Source of the DNA: Clostridia bacterium
Lineage (GTDB): Bacteria > Bacillota_A > Clostridia > Christensenellales > Aristaeellaceae
DNA length: 64,000 bases
Direction: 5' to 3'
NCBI GenBank assembly: GCA_017525805.1
Contig: JAFXSH010000069.1
Location: 1 to 64,000, forward strand
The translations under genes were made by a program, and so were the position numbers. Positions 48,188 through 57,866 of the stretch are shown here, one piece after another (the first letter of the stretch is position 1; each line of letters begins with the position of its first letter). The notes under the pieces were generated by a model that was not told the origin of the DNA, searched no databases, and saw only the letters and a program-made list of their open reading frames with translations.

Positions 48188-49042
48188 TTAGGCGGCCTTC
48201 ATCTGCAGCACCTTCACGGCTTCGGGCAGGATCAGGCGGCCATCCAGACGCTCGGTGAGCTTGAAGCCGACCTGATCGGTCATGGCATACAGCTCATTGA
48301 GACGCTGGAGGGTGCGGCCCGCGCGGTCAGCCAGCCAGTAGTAGCTGTAGTCGCCGTACAGGATGACCTTGTTGCCGGCAGCCACCAGGGGCATGTAGTT
48401 GGACATGTAGATCTTGGTGTTGAGCAGCATGTCCGGCACGCCTTCACGGATGGAGGGCTGCCAGAGGTACTGGCCCTGGGAATCCTTCAGCTTACGCACC
48501 GCCTTGATGGTGGCGTCGTTCATGATGAAGGAAGCCTTGCGGCGGTAGCCCGCCTTCAGAGAATGCTGGAGGTCGATCAGCTCATCCGCGGTGATGGCGG
48601 TGGCGCTGGCGGCGGTCACGCCGGTCTGCGCGCCCAGGGTGTCGTGCAGCAGGCCGTAGGGCTTGTGGGAGCCGTCGCCGGAGAGAATGGCCTCTTCCTC
48701 GGCGGCGCCGGCGCGGCGCTGGAATTCATGGGTGATGAAGCCCGCCATGTCGAAGGCGGAATCCTGCAGGAGCTCCTGGCTGATGCGGATAGCAGTGGCC
48801 AGCTTGTGAGCACCTAGGGTGATCTGGTTGAAGCCCACGTCGCTTTCGGGAATCTGCTGCTCCTCCTCGATCCAGGAGGCAGTGCCGTAGGAGGTGACCA
48901 AGGGGATCTTGCGGTCGCCGGAAGAGGTGGTGATCACATGCACCAGGCCGCGCATGATGTTTTCTTCCTGCAGCGCTTCCACCAGCTGGTGCTCGAACTC
49001 GTCAGGGACGGTATAGCCGCCTTCGGTGAGCTCGCCCACCTG
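48188..49042 (-). pseudogene. HK97-type major capsid protein, N-terminally truncated
   Basis: About 283 residues remain: GGYTVPDEFEHQLVEALQEENIMRGLVHVI, TSSGDRKIPLVTSYGTASWIEEEQQIPESDVGFNQITLGAHKLATAIRISQELLQDSAFDMAGFI and the C-terminal ADRAGRTLQRLNELYAMTDQVGFKLTERLDGRLI are typical gp5 features. The scaffold-like delta domain and the first part of the mature protein are missing; complete proteins have about 390-420 residues. At 49042 the sequence joins the start of a terminase large subunit in another frame, so portal and protease genes have been deleted. Confidence 0.88.
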
Positions 49043-49143
49043 CAGGGAAGCAGGACAAAGGGCTGGCCATGGAACTCACCCTTTGTATGTTTGAGGCATT
49101 GGATGAATTGGATGACCCGCTGGGCCTTTTGCTCACTTAACAT
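49043..49143 (-). pseudogene. Terminase large subunit, first 33 codons only
   Basis: ATG 49143 opens MLSEQKAQRVIQFIQCLKHT and KGEFHGQPFVLLP, the conserved start of phage TerL before the ATPase domain. It overlaps the small-subunit stop, the usual arrangement. The rest is deleted and replaced by capsid sequence. Confidence 0.8.
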
Positions 49144-49447
49144 CCGACCACCTCTGATTCAAAAGCTGCTCCATGGGGTCTTCCGCATCCGACGCTTCTC
49201 CGCTGTTGGCAAAGAGCCGTGCGCGGCTGGCCGGGGTGAGGCCGAACTCCGTGGCGAGGGACTGCATCTGTTTGAGGTTCTGGAGGGCGATACTGACCTG
49301 CGGCACCTGCTGGACATAGCCAGATGGTGTTTTGAAGATGGTGCCATGCTGGATCAGGAATTCTTCTGCCTCTTTCCAGCGGGCGTAGGCTTCACAGTAA
49401 CCGGCGAAGTTGGAAACATCGTGGTTGGTCAGCACGCCCATAGGCAA
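49133..49447 (-). pseudogene. P27-family terminase small subunit, N-terminally truncated
   Basis: GVLTNHDVSNFAGYCEAYARWKEAEEFLIQHGTIFKTPSGYVQQVPQVSIALQNLKQMQSLATEFGLTPASRARL is the second half of a P27 small terminase. The DNA-binding first half, about 50-60 residues, is gone. The upstream sequence is a ParB-like gene in another frame, so a deletion near 49447 joined them. Confidence 0.8.
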
Positions 49448-49643
49448 AGGGAATATTATGGCGGCGGCAGATCTCGTAGCGGTTGTGGCCGTCCACGATG
49501 GTGCCGTCCCATACGATCAGCGGGGTGTCGCAGCCATCCCGCACGATGCTGTCTTCCAGCATACGGTGTTCCTCTTCGCTGAGGGGAGGAATCAGATCCC
49601 GAAGCTCGGGATCGATCTTCAGTTCATACACTTGTTTTTCCAT
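49392..49643 (-). pseudogene. ParB-like nuclease-domain gene, C-terminally truncated
   Basis: MEKQVYELKIDPELRDLIPPLSEEEHRMLEDSIVRDGC and PLIVWDGTIVDGHNRYEICRRHNIPF are the ParB/Srx N-terminal domain (DGHNRYE is the conserved motif). After about 66 codons it runs into terminase sequence in the wrong frame. The same gene is reduced to 14 codons in prophage 1 (8549-8593). Confidence 0.8.
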
Positions 49644-49663
49644 GGGGTTGTACCTCGCTTTCG

Positions 49664-49975
49664 TCAATATCCAGGCCGTGCAGCCATTTCGTTTTCTACC
49701 TGCTGGATAATCTCCATTGCGTCGGCAACGCTTTCAACACGCCGGGCAATGCCGCCAGCACGGTTGATCTTGTCAAGCGCGCGCTTTTGCAGTTCCGTCA
49801 GTCGGCCGCCTGGGAGCTTGCACTCCATCCCGATGAACCGGCCCTTGTAGCAGATGATGATGTCGGGAATCCCGGAGGTTCCGTAAGGACCCCCGTGCTC
49901 TTTCCAGAAGAACACGTCGCTGCCCAGGGTAAGCAGGTATCGCTTGATGGCTGCCACGATGTCACGTTCCAGCAT
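49664..49975 (-). CDS. VRR-NUC domain nuclease, prophage 2 copy
   Basis: 103 aa, close relative of 8623-8925. GIPDI and ECKLPGGRLTELQ carry the active site. Start MLERD (ATG 49975) overlaps the helicase stop. It appears intact. Differences from the prophage 1 copy are mostly conservative (for example IKRYLLTLGSDVFFWKEHGG versus IKRYLLSLGSDIFFWKEHGG). Confidence 0.88.
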   Translation of the reverse strand: MLERDIVAAIKRYLLTLGSDVFFWKEHGGPYGTSGIPDIIICYKGRFIGMECKLPGGRLTELQKRALDKINRAGGIARRVESVADAMEIIQQVENEMAARPGY

Positions 49976-51419
49976 CTTCGCCACCTCCCTGGACAACGGT
50001 TTCGATCTCCGCCTTCACGGCAGCCAACAGGGCATCCTGCCCAGCGGCTTTGTCGTGAAGGGCGCGCATGGCCTTTTCATCCGTGGTGTCCTTGGCCACA
50101 ATGTGATGAATGACAACGGTGTTCTTTTGCCCCTGCCGCCACAGGCGAGCATTGGCCTGTTCGTACAGTTCCAGGGACCAGGTCAGGCCAAACCAAATGA
50201 TGGTGCTGCCGCCGTCCTGCAGGTTCAGGCCGTGGCCCGTGGATGCGGGCTGGGTAGCGGCGATCTGTATCCGCCCGGCGCACCAGTCGGCCATGTCCTG
50301 CTCGGTGATCAGTCGGCGCACGCCGTTGGGGCAGTCGGGACCGTAGACACCGAAACGCTCATAAATGCGATCCAGGTCGTGCTTGTAGCCATACATGACC
50401 AGCACGGGCTTTCCGTTGGCGGCTTCGATCAGATCTTCCAGGGCGTCCAGCTTGCGGTCATGGATGGTTTTCACATTGTGGAACTCATCGTAGCAGGCAC
50501 CGTTCGCCAATTGGAGGAGCTTATTGGCAAGGACGGCGGCGTTGATCGCCAGGATATCCCCATCGGCATAAGGCAGCAGCATGTCCCGTTCCATCTGCCG
50601 GTAGAGCTTCATTTCCTTGGTGGAAAGAGTGACCTCCACAATGTTATCCACCTTCTCCGGCATCTTCAGATGGTCCGTGGCTTTCATGGAAACGCAGATG
50701 TCGGACAGCTTTTTATAGATAGCGTCCTCAGCGCCTTCCTTGAGCTCATGCTTATAGGGGAGCCAGCTGTTGGGAGTGGTGAAATAAAGATCGATGTAGG
50801 TGCGCATCGTCCTGCCCAGGCGCACACCCCGGTCTAACAAAAACACCTGCGGCCACAGCTCTTCCAGAGAGTTGGGGGCAGGTGTTCCCGTGAGGCCGAT
50901 CACCCGGCCGAATTGCCCGATGACCTTCTTCAGCGCCATGAACCGTTTGGAGCGATAGTTCTTGAAGGAGGAGAGCTCGTCCAGCACCAGCATGTCAAAG
51001 GGCAGCTTGCGCCCGGAGTAATGCTTGACCAGCCACTCAGTGTTTTCCCGGTTGATGACATACACATCGGCGCGCTCACCCAGCGCACGGACGCGGTCTT
51101 TTTCGCTGCCGATGACCCGCTGCATCCGCAGTCCTTTCAGATGCCGCCACTTGGAAAGTTCAGCGATCCAGGTGTCGCGGGCCACACGCAGCGGCGCGAT
51201 GATCAGCACTCGGCTCACATCGAAGCTGTCGTACATGAGATGCTGGATGGCCGTCAGCGTGATGATCGTCTTGCCCAGGCCGCAGTCCAGAAACAGCGCG
51301 CACTGGGGATGTTCCTCCAGAAAGTCCACGCAGTATTGCTGGTAGTTATGAAGACAGCCCTCATCCAAGGCGGGAGGGCTGTTGGTGGTTGGAATCAGTT
51401 CCGTATTCGTTTCACTCAT
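49962..51419 (-). CDS. Phage SNF2-family helicase, prophage 2 copy
   Basis: 485 aa with DCGLGKT, LDELSS, LTGTPAPN and QANARLWRQGQ at the same places as in 8931-10370. Start MSETNT (ATG 51419) behind GGAGG. All catalytic motifs are present and the frame is open, so it may still be active although the surrounding prophage is defective. Confidence 0.9.
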   Translation of the reverse strand: MSETNTELIPTTNSPPALDEGCLHNYQQYCVDFLEEHPQCALFLDCGLGKTIITLTAIQHLMYDSFDVSRVLIIAPLRVARDTWIAELSKWRHLKGLRMQRVIGSEKDRVRALGERADVYVINRENTEWLVKHYSGRKLPFDMLVLDELSSFKNYRSKRFMALKKVIGQFGRVIGLTGTPAPNSLEELWPQVFLLDRGVRLGRTMRTYIDLYFTTPNSWLPYKHELKEGAEDAIYKKLSDICVSMKATDHLKMPEKVDNIVEVTLSTKEMKLYRQMERDMLLPYADGDILAINAAVLANKLLQLANGACYDEFHNVKTIHDRKLDALEDLIEAANGKPVLVMYGYKHDLDRIYERFGVYGPDCPNGVRRLITEQDMADWCAGRIQIAATQPASTGHGLNLQDGGSTIIWFGLTWSLELYEQANARLWRQGQKNTVVIHHIVAKDTTDEKAMRALHDKAAGQDALLAAVKAEIETVVQGGGEDAGT

Positions 51420-51864
51420 GGATACCTCCTGGGCGCAGCGGCGCCCGTAGTCCAGCAGAAATCCCTCGGCGGCAGCCATCTTTGAACCGAATAACCTGAC
51501 TATTTCCCATAGTCCCTTTATCAGTTTCAAAGGAGGCATCTTCCGAGGGAGAAAAGTAGTCCCATGCCATAGCCTATAAAACGCGCTATGGTTTCAAAGG
51601 CGATGGGGCGTTTGTATGACTTTGTAACTGGAAACCAAAAATCCCTTACGCGCGTGTATGGGCGTACTTACGGGCAATTTTGGTCTATATATCTACCTCC
51701 CCATATTTTACAAGAGACAACAGTTACACAGTTACAGCCGTTTTTCTTTTCATATTATATAGAGACTGTAACTGGAAACCGTAACCGAAAAAGGGGCCAT
51801 GGTTACAGTTACAAATTTCACCGCCGTTGGGGAACGATGAGAAACAGCCGGTTACAGTCTGCGG
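51420..51864. repeat. Nine GTTAC/GTAAC repeats between VapE and helicase
   Basis: Units at 51624, 51723, 51731, 51768, 51781, 51802, 51808, 51851 and 51864, several arranged as GTTACAGTTAC or GTAACTGGAAACCGTAACC. The prophage 1 gap at 10381-10834 has a less regular set. Candidate origin or regulatory array. A small frame from ATG 51559 is conserved with prophage 1 but has no ribosome site. Confidence 0.6.
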
Positions 51865-53712
51865 TTACACACCCTCACCGGGCCGGTTGTAGCACTTCTG
51901 AACGCCGTAGGCGGTGCGCTGGGAGCTGGAGGTGCCATTCTTCCAGCCCAGCTTGGCCAGAATGGAGAGAATCTCGTTGCGGTCGGTTTTCTTTATAGCA
52001 CCCGGCTCCCGGCAGAGACACTCGGCCCAGATCTCCATCACGCAAACCGTCTGCCGCTTGACAGTTCCTACCTTGTCGCCGCCATTGAATGGATCGTTCC
52101 GCAGGAAGCCGCGGCGGGTGGAGAGGTCCAGCTTGGCCCAGTCCTCCGGCAGCAGCTTGTCCAGGTATTCCAGCACCAAACCTTCTCGGTCGTCCGTTTC
52201 CATGGCTTCACGCTGCGCCACCTTGGCCAGCGCCTCCACATCCTCATCCAGCAGCGGCTTTTCGCCCTGCTCGTACATGTACTTGGCCTCGGCCCAGATC
52301 TGATTCACCTCGTCCTGGGTCAGCTCCCAGCTGTGCTTGCTTCCGCCGCCCGGCGTATGCACGGGCCAGAATCGGCGGTTGCCGGTGGTGTCGCGCAGAT
52401 AGCCTTGCTCCTCATTGGTAGTGCCGAAGAAAATACACTGGCGGAGATGGGGCGTGGCGCGCTTGCCAAAGGCGGCCCTGTAGATGTCGTTCTGTCGGGA
52501 AAGGAAGGAGCGCAATGTCTCCACGTCGGCCTTCCTCAATCCGGCCAGCTCGCCGATCTCCAGAATCCAATAGCCCTGCAGCTTTTCAGCTGCCGTCTTA
52601 TCGTGGGTGTCGGAGAGGGAAAGCGAGTCGGAGAACCATTCGCCGCCCAGGCGCGCAATGAGGGTAGACTTGCCGATGCCCTGGGGGCCTGACAACACGA
52701 GCATGGAATCATGCTTGCAGCCAGGACGGTCAATGCGGCGCACGGCCGCCACCAGCATCTTCCGCGTCACGGTGCGGACGTATGGATTATCCGGCGATCC
52801 CAGGTAATCGATCAGCAAAGTGTCCACGCGGTGCGCGCCGTCCCAAGGCGGAAGGGATGCCAGGTATTCACGGATGGGATGGTAGGAACGATCATCGGAC
52901 ACCTTGCCGATGGCGATGGAGTAGTTCCGCAAGGAAAAGGAGCCGTACCGCTGTTCAATGTAGGAGATCACCTGGTTATCGTCAGCGTCCCGCCAGAACT
53001 TGGAAGGGTGTTTCCAGGGCACGGGAGCGATATCGTCCCGAATTTCCATGCCGTCTGACAGCTGATTGAACACGATGCCCTTGAGCATGGGGTCATGCTG
53101 GAGGATCAGGAGGAGATTCACCAGGGTGTTCTTCACATTGCCAGATTTATCATATTCCAGCTTACCCAGCCACTCATTGGGGTCAGTTGGTTCCGAGGGT
53201 GGTTCTGGGCCATCGTCTTGCATGTTATCCTGGCTGGTTTCCTGCATGGAGGGGCCGGTGGGTTCAAGCGGCGTGAAGTCGCTCATCAATTCCTCCTGGC
53301 GATCCTTTGCCAGCTGAATTCTGGTTTCCGGGTCCTTGGCGGCGTACTCCTGCATCATGGCGATGGAGGCTTTCTCGTCCTTCACGCTGTGTCCGTCCAT
53401 GGACACTGTTCCCGGCGCGAAGAAATGCCAGCGTACCAGATCAAAGGCATTGCAGAGTTTGCCCGAAGCCGGGTCGGTGGCGTGGTGGGAAAAGGCGAAC
53501 TTGTCATCGTACACGACCAGGCCACCCGTGGTGGTGCCGTCCACGTAGGTGTAGCGATCCTCCTGGCGGGTGGGCGTGTACTTATCCTTTAGAAGCGTTT
53601 CCAGCAACTGAGAGATGGTGTGTGCCCGGCAGAAGGCGCCGATGATCCCATGCTTTGTCAGCGGGTCTTCCGCCTTTTTGATGTTGCTGTGAATGCGTTC
53701 ATCCTGGGGCTG
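51865..53712 (-). pseudogene. VapE C-terminal part, cut off by an inversion
   Basis: About 616 codons covering VapE from QPQDERIHSNIKKAEDPL to the C terminus, including the Walker A LSGPQGIGKSTLIARLGGEWF. It has no start codon of its own near the break at 53710-53712; the first in-frame ATG is at 53607. The missing N-terminal part is found inverted at 55155-55784. Confidence 0.9.
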
Positions 53713-53803
53713 GGAGGATGGCGAACCGCTGAATGGCCGCGTCCGCGCCGAGGATGAGTTCGATGCTCTGGATACTGACGACGAGGATGATTTCCTCAGC
53801 TGA
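53713..53803 (+). pseudogene. DUF2815 C-terminal end, inverted
   Basis: WEDGEPLNGRVRAEDEFDALDTDDEDDFLS and stop: the tail missing from the DUF2815 copy at 55782-56233. It now lies on the plus strand and is joined to VapE. Confidence 0.88.
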
Positions 53804-53872
53804 TCTTTTCCGACTGACCCGCCGCCCGTGGACGTGTTCTGCGGGCGGCATTCTTATCCTGGAGGTGTCATC

Positions 53873-54763
53873 ATGACCCGATCAACCCCAGACCCGCCTC
53901 GCAGGCGGCAGATGCACATCGACATCGAGACATATAGCTCCCAGCCCCTTCCCAAGTGCGGAGTGTACCGCTACAGCCAGTCCTCCGATTTCCAGATTCT
54001 CATTGTCACCTGTTGGGAAGACCAGGGAGCAGATCATAGAGTCCGCCAGGGAAGCTGTCCGAATGAAGCGAAAGAACTGGCGTATCATAAGCGCAAGACT
54101 CGACTTTATGATTTACGAAATGCCGGCCCACATCACCGTTTTACCGTATCGAACCATCTCGTCCACAACTGCGGCTATGGGGGCGGCGTCGGAGCCATGA
54201 AGAACATGGGCGCAACCATGCCGGATGAAGAACTCCAGGACATTGTGGAAGCCTGGCGGCGGGCCAACCCGCACATCGTCAACTACTGGTATGCCGTGGA
54301 ACGGGCTGCCAGGCAGGTGGTCGATGAAAAGGTCACGGCGCCCATCGGCAAGGCCGTTCTCTACTGGAAGGACAGCAATATGTTCATGCGGCTGCCCTCC
54401 GGCCGGGATCTCTGCTATCAGGGCATCTGCTATACAAAGAACCGCTTTGGCAACAGCAGCCTCGGCTACTACATGCCCAACGGAACAGGCAAGATGGATC
54501 TGACCGAGACCTTCGGCGGAAAACTCGTGGAGAATCTGACGCAGGCTGTCGCCCGCGATATCCTCGCCAACTCCATGCTGGCGCTGGAAGCTGCTGGATA
54601 CCGTATCGTGTTTCACGTCCACGATGAAGTTATCCTGGAAGTCCCCTATGAGCAGGGCAGTCTGGAAGAAGCCTGCGCCATCATGGGCATCCCGCCCGCC
54701 TGGGCCGGCGACCTTCCGCTCCGCGCCGATGGAGACGAACTCACCTATTACCGGAAGATGTAA
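53873..54763 (+). pseudogene. PolA-type polymerase relic with intein end
   Basis: ATG 53873 after GGAGGTG opens the exonuclease start (HIDIETYSSQPLPKCGVYRYSQSSDFQILIVT). The frame then enters foreign sequence and, from 54170, returns to polymerase at CGYGGGVGAMKNMG, running through motif C (HVHDEV) to the end. Exo II, exo III, motif A and most of motif B are missing, so it cannot be a polymerase. The foreign part ends in an intein C-terminal block. The gene lies in the inverted segment. Confidence 0.9.
54015..54169 (+). other. Remnant of an intein in the polymerase gene
   Basis: LYDLRNAGPHHRFTVSNHLVHN followed by Cys is the C-terminal splice block of an intein: block F (YDL...HHRF), then His-Asn at 54164-54169, with Cys at 54170 as the +1 residue. 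The insertion point is the Cys of polymerase motif B (TLAC-GYGGG in prophage 1). Upstream, another frame reads TREQIIESAREAVRMKRKN and could be intein body; removing a five-base duplication (GACTC/GACTT near 54097) would join both frames. Confidence 0.8.
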
Positions 54764-54786
54764 CAGCCCATGAGGATGTGATCACT

Positions 54787-55140
54787 ATGGTGCCAAAGAC
54801 AAAGCGGCTCCTGCTCTACCACCTGCAGGAGCAACAGCCCGGCTGGTGCATCCGCACCGTCGATTCGGAAAAGTGCGTCTACCGCGCCATCGGGCCGTAT
54901 GGCGTAGAAATCAGCGGCGGCTCTCGACAACCTGCCCGTTTTCACATTTATGTCTGGAAGAAGGACCCGACCTTCAGCGTCATTGAACGCCATACTGACC
55001 TTGACCCCAGGCGGACGGACATCGTTGCCCTCGCCACCGAGATCGCTGACCGCTATGTGCAGCGGGCTGTAACGGAGGGCGCCTACATCCTTCCTCTTGC
55101 CCCGCCGCCCTCTGAAGATGAACAGGAAATCCCATTCTGA
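54787..55140 (+). CDS. Small phage protein upstream of VapE (117 aa)
   Basis: ATG 54787 with GAGGA upstream. Sequence RLLLYHLQEQQPGWCIRTVDSEKCVYRAIGPYGVEISG...FHIYVWKKDPTFSVIERHTDLDPRRTDIVALATEIADRYVQ. Mixed alpha/beta, unrecognised. Its C-terminal half is found fused to a VapE N terminus at 13979-14479, which shows that the pair is ancestral neighbours. It lies in the inverted segment, complete. Confidence 0.65.
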   Translation: MVPKTKRLLLYHLQEQQPGWCIRTVDSEKCVYRAIGPYGVEISGGSRQPARFHIYVWKKDPTFSVIERHTDLDPRRTDIVALATEIADRYVQRAVTEGAYILPLAPPPSEDEQEIPF

Positions 55141-55154
55141 AAAGGAGGTACCCC

Positions 55155-55784
55155 ATGCAAGTTACCCAAGACCGTAAGCTCCTGATTGCCATAGGCCGCA
55201 GCCGTAAGGCGACCCTCTGGCAGAATAAGGAGATTCTCTGGAGCGAGCTGCTGGACAAGCTCGCTACCACCACCCGCACCCGCGAAAGCGCCTCGGAGTA
55301 TGCCCGCCTTTCCAAGACGGAGCGTGACAGCATCAAGGACATCGGAGGTTTTGTCGGCGGCTATTTAAAGAACGGAAAGCGCAGCAACGCTTCCATCGTC
55401 AACCGCTGTCTGGTTTGCCTGGATGCGGACTACGGTGACGCGGAGCTACGCTCTGATCTGGAGCTGACCTGCCCCTTTACCTACGCGCTCTACTCCACCC
55501 ACAGCCACACCCCGGAAAAGCCCCGCTACCGCATCATCATTCCGCTGGATCGGGATGTGACCCCGGATGAATACGCCGCCATTTCCCGAAGGTTGGCGGA
55601 TAACCTGACCCTGACCCGGTTTGATCCTACGACCTTTGAAGCGGCAAGGCTCATGTACTGGCCCTCCACACCGGAGGATGGTGAGTACATCTTTGACTAT
55701 GGTCCCGGCCCCTTTTGCAGCGCGGACGCCATCCTTGAAACCTACGCGGACTGGCACGACTCCACGCTCTGGCCCACAACGCAG
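55155..55784 (+). pseudogene. VapE N-terminal part, inverted
   Basis: GGAGGT and ATG 55155 open MQVTQDRKLLIAIGRSRKAT and about 210 codons of VapE including CLVCLDADYGD, up to ADWHDSTLWPTTQ. At CAG (55782-55784) it runs into antisense DUF2815 and ends at 55844. A truncated primase-like domain could still be translated. Confidence 0.9.
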
Positions 55785-56233
55785 AACTGGACGTTGCCCA
55801 GACCGGCGCCGATGCCGCGGTTGCCGTTGGTATTGAAGGGATAGAAGTTGACGCTGATGCGAACATAGCAGCCAGAGTAGATCACGGTGGGATCGGTGAT
55901 GGGGACACGCTTGCGATCTACCACGCCGGGGCGCTCGATAGAGTTGCAGTTGATGAAAAAACAGTCAGAGAAGGCAGGATCATCCGGGCGCTCTTCATCA
56001 CCGTCACGAAGCGGCATTTTCAAGTTCGGGGGACGCTTGCCGCCCCACTTATCGGTGATGCCCTTTTGTACCGCCTCATCAATGGCGGCCTTGATTTTAT
56101 TGATCGTGTCCTTATCGGACTTGGGAATGTTTACGGTCAAAGAGTACTTAGGATCGGAGCCGTTGGTAGAGTGGGGCTCGAACACATGGACATAACAGGC
56201 TCGGCACTTGCCAGTGATAACCTTGGTGGACAT
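55782..56233 (-). pseudogene. DUF2815 N-terminal part
   Basis: MSTKVITGKCRACYVHVFEP through NTNGNRGIGAGLGNVQF, then antisense VapE until a stop at 55742. The acidic tail is at 53713-53803. It starts 36 bases after the DUF2800 part, as in prophage 1. Confidence 0.9.
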
Positions 56234-56269
56234 AATGAATTCCTTTCTGCCATGATAGGCGTTGTGATG

Positions 56270-57604
56270 TTACTCTGCGAAGTCCGCCTCGGCTGAGGAG
56301 ATGGGCTTGCGGCGGTCGGAGAGGGGCACCAGCTCAGGCTTGCCCTCCGGCTTGAACACGTAGGGACTGACCACATCCTTGAAGGCTTTCTTGCCTATGG
56401 CCTTTTCCAGATCGGAGATGCCAAGGAGCGTGGTCTTGTAGATGTTGGTGAAACCGGCCTCGGTGCATGCGCGGATCACGTCGGCGTCGTTGGTGTACTT
56501 GCGCTTGGTCACGCTGGCCACCAGCTTGTAGCCCGGCCAGGTCTTTCCTTTCTCCGCCTGGGCAGTGGCATAAGCCAGCAGATCCTCCACCCACTTGGCA
56601 AGGTCCTGCGCCACCGGCAGAATGTCAGCAATCTCCTCGTCGGTGAGAAGGTCGGCCTCCACGATCTGCACCTTGGTCTTCATGCGCATGATGTCGTTGG
56701 TGTGCATCTCCTGGAGCTTGAAGAACATATAGTGCTCCTCGTAATGCACGCACTCATGGTAGATGTAGTATTCGGAGTAATCGCTAAAGCGGTGGTTGGT
56801 ATTCACCACGATGGTGTTGGCAGGAACGCGAACCTCCTGCGGTTCTTCTTTGCTGTTGCTCTTGGCCTCTTTGACCAGGATAGTGTCCTCCACGAAGAAC
56901 AGGATGCTGGGAGTGGCGTTGTGGTTGTAGACAGGCAGCCTGATGATGGTAAGCCCCATGCGCTTTGCCAGCTCATAGGCGCTGCGCACAGAAGGGTCGG
57001 TCAGGGCTTCGGGATGATAACGGCGCCAGAGCCGTTCCATTTCCTTGTCCATCTGCTTGTTGGAGTAGATGGGAATGAGGAAGCAGCTCAGGGCCACCAG
57101 CTCCCGCTTTTCAAAATCAGCCTTGTCCACGAGGTCCTCGATGGTGCAGACGCAGTTTTTCTCAATGTCTCCAAAGAGAACCATGATGCCGACCCATTCC
57201 TTGACGCCTTCCTTGGTGTCCAGGTTGAGATGAACCTCCACATCCGCAATGAAGTGGGTGCGGTCCACCTTCCAGAAGCTCACATACTTGTAATCGCGCT
57301 GGAGCCAGTTGATTCGCTTGGTCGTGAAGGGAAAGGGCACGATCCTGCGCATGTTGCCGTTCTGGAGCTGGGTGTTGATATAGCGGGTCATCATGGCCTT
57401 GTTCCTGTCGAAGAAGGGCTTGTTGATGGTGGTCACTTCGGACACCAGGATTCTCCGCTTGCCATCCTCCGTGGGGGTGCCGATAACCGTGGCGTCCTGT
57501 GGAATGACGCCGTTGGAGCAATCCTGCTCAATGGGCTGAGAATACTCAGGATGCTCGTCAATGGGCGCGTAGGGCGCGCCGAGGTAATCGAATTCTTCCA
57601 TCAT
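56270..57604 (-). CDS. In-frame fusion of ImmA-like metallopeptidase and DUF2800 C terminus
   Basis: 444 aa. Residues 1 to about 316 are the metallopeptidase (HECVHYEEH retained; the later Glu ligand region WMEVQANRGAYGL is lost). From EADLLTDEEIADILPVAQ onwards it is the DUF2800 C-terminal part. The join at 56654-56659 uses GGCCTC, where the parents read VEAD and KEAD. The fusion removes the peptidase third ligand, its HTH, two small genes and the nuclease core, so loss of both functions is likely although the frame is open. AAGGAGC before ATG 57604. Confidence 0.85.
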   Translation of the reverse strand: MMEEFDYLGAPYAPIDEHPEYSQPIEQDCSNGVIPQDATVIGTPTEDGKRRILVSEVTTINKPFFDRNKAMMTRYINTQLQNGNMRRIVPFPFTTKRINWLQRDYKYVSFWKVDRTHFIADVEVHLNLDTKEGVKEWVGIMVLFGDIEKNCVCTIEDLVDKADFEKRELVALSCFLIPIYSNKQMDKEMERLWRRYHPEALTDPSVRSAYELAKRMGLTIIRLPVYNHNATPSILFFVEDTILVKEAKSNSKEEPQEVRVPANTIVVNTNHRFSDYSEYYIYHECVHYEEHYMFFKLQEMHTNDIMRMKTKVQIVEADLLTDEEIADILPVAQDLAKWVEDLLAYATAQAEKGKTWPGYKLVASVTKRKYTNDADVIRACTEAGFTNIYKTTLLGISDLEKAIGKKAFKDVVSPYVFKPEGKPELVPLSDRRKPISSAEADFAE

Positions 57605-57759
57605 GTTCTGCTCCTTGCTGGCACAACGTGCCTATCATGTTGTTGGTAAGGAGCCAGCACTGTTGATTTGGGGCTGAATCAATTCAACTGGCTATCAAGA
57701 AAACAAGATCCACTTTGAATCCCGGTCTCGAATTCGTAGTGGAAGAAAACCATGTGTAT

Positions 57760-57788
57760 ATGATACGCCAATTAAAATAGAATGTCAA
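57760..57788 (-). promoter_or_regulatory. Promoter of the fused gene
   Basis: Minus strand: TTGACA, 17-base spacer, TATCAT; identical layout to 24973-25001. Confidence 0.75.
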
Positions 57789-57866
57789 TGCCAAAAATAT
57801 TTATTTTCCGCCAGTTCAACAAGTCTACATATTATAATGCGATTTTTCTGGCGTTTTTTCAGGGGC

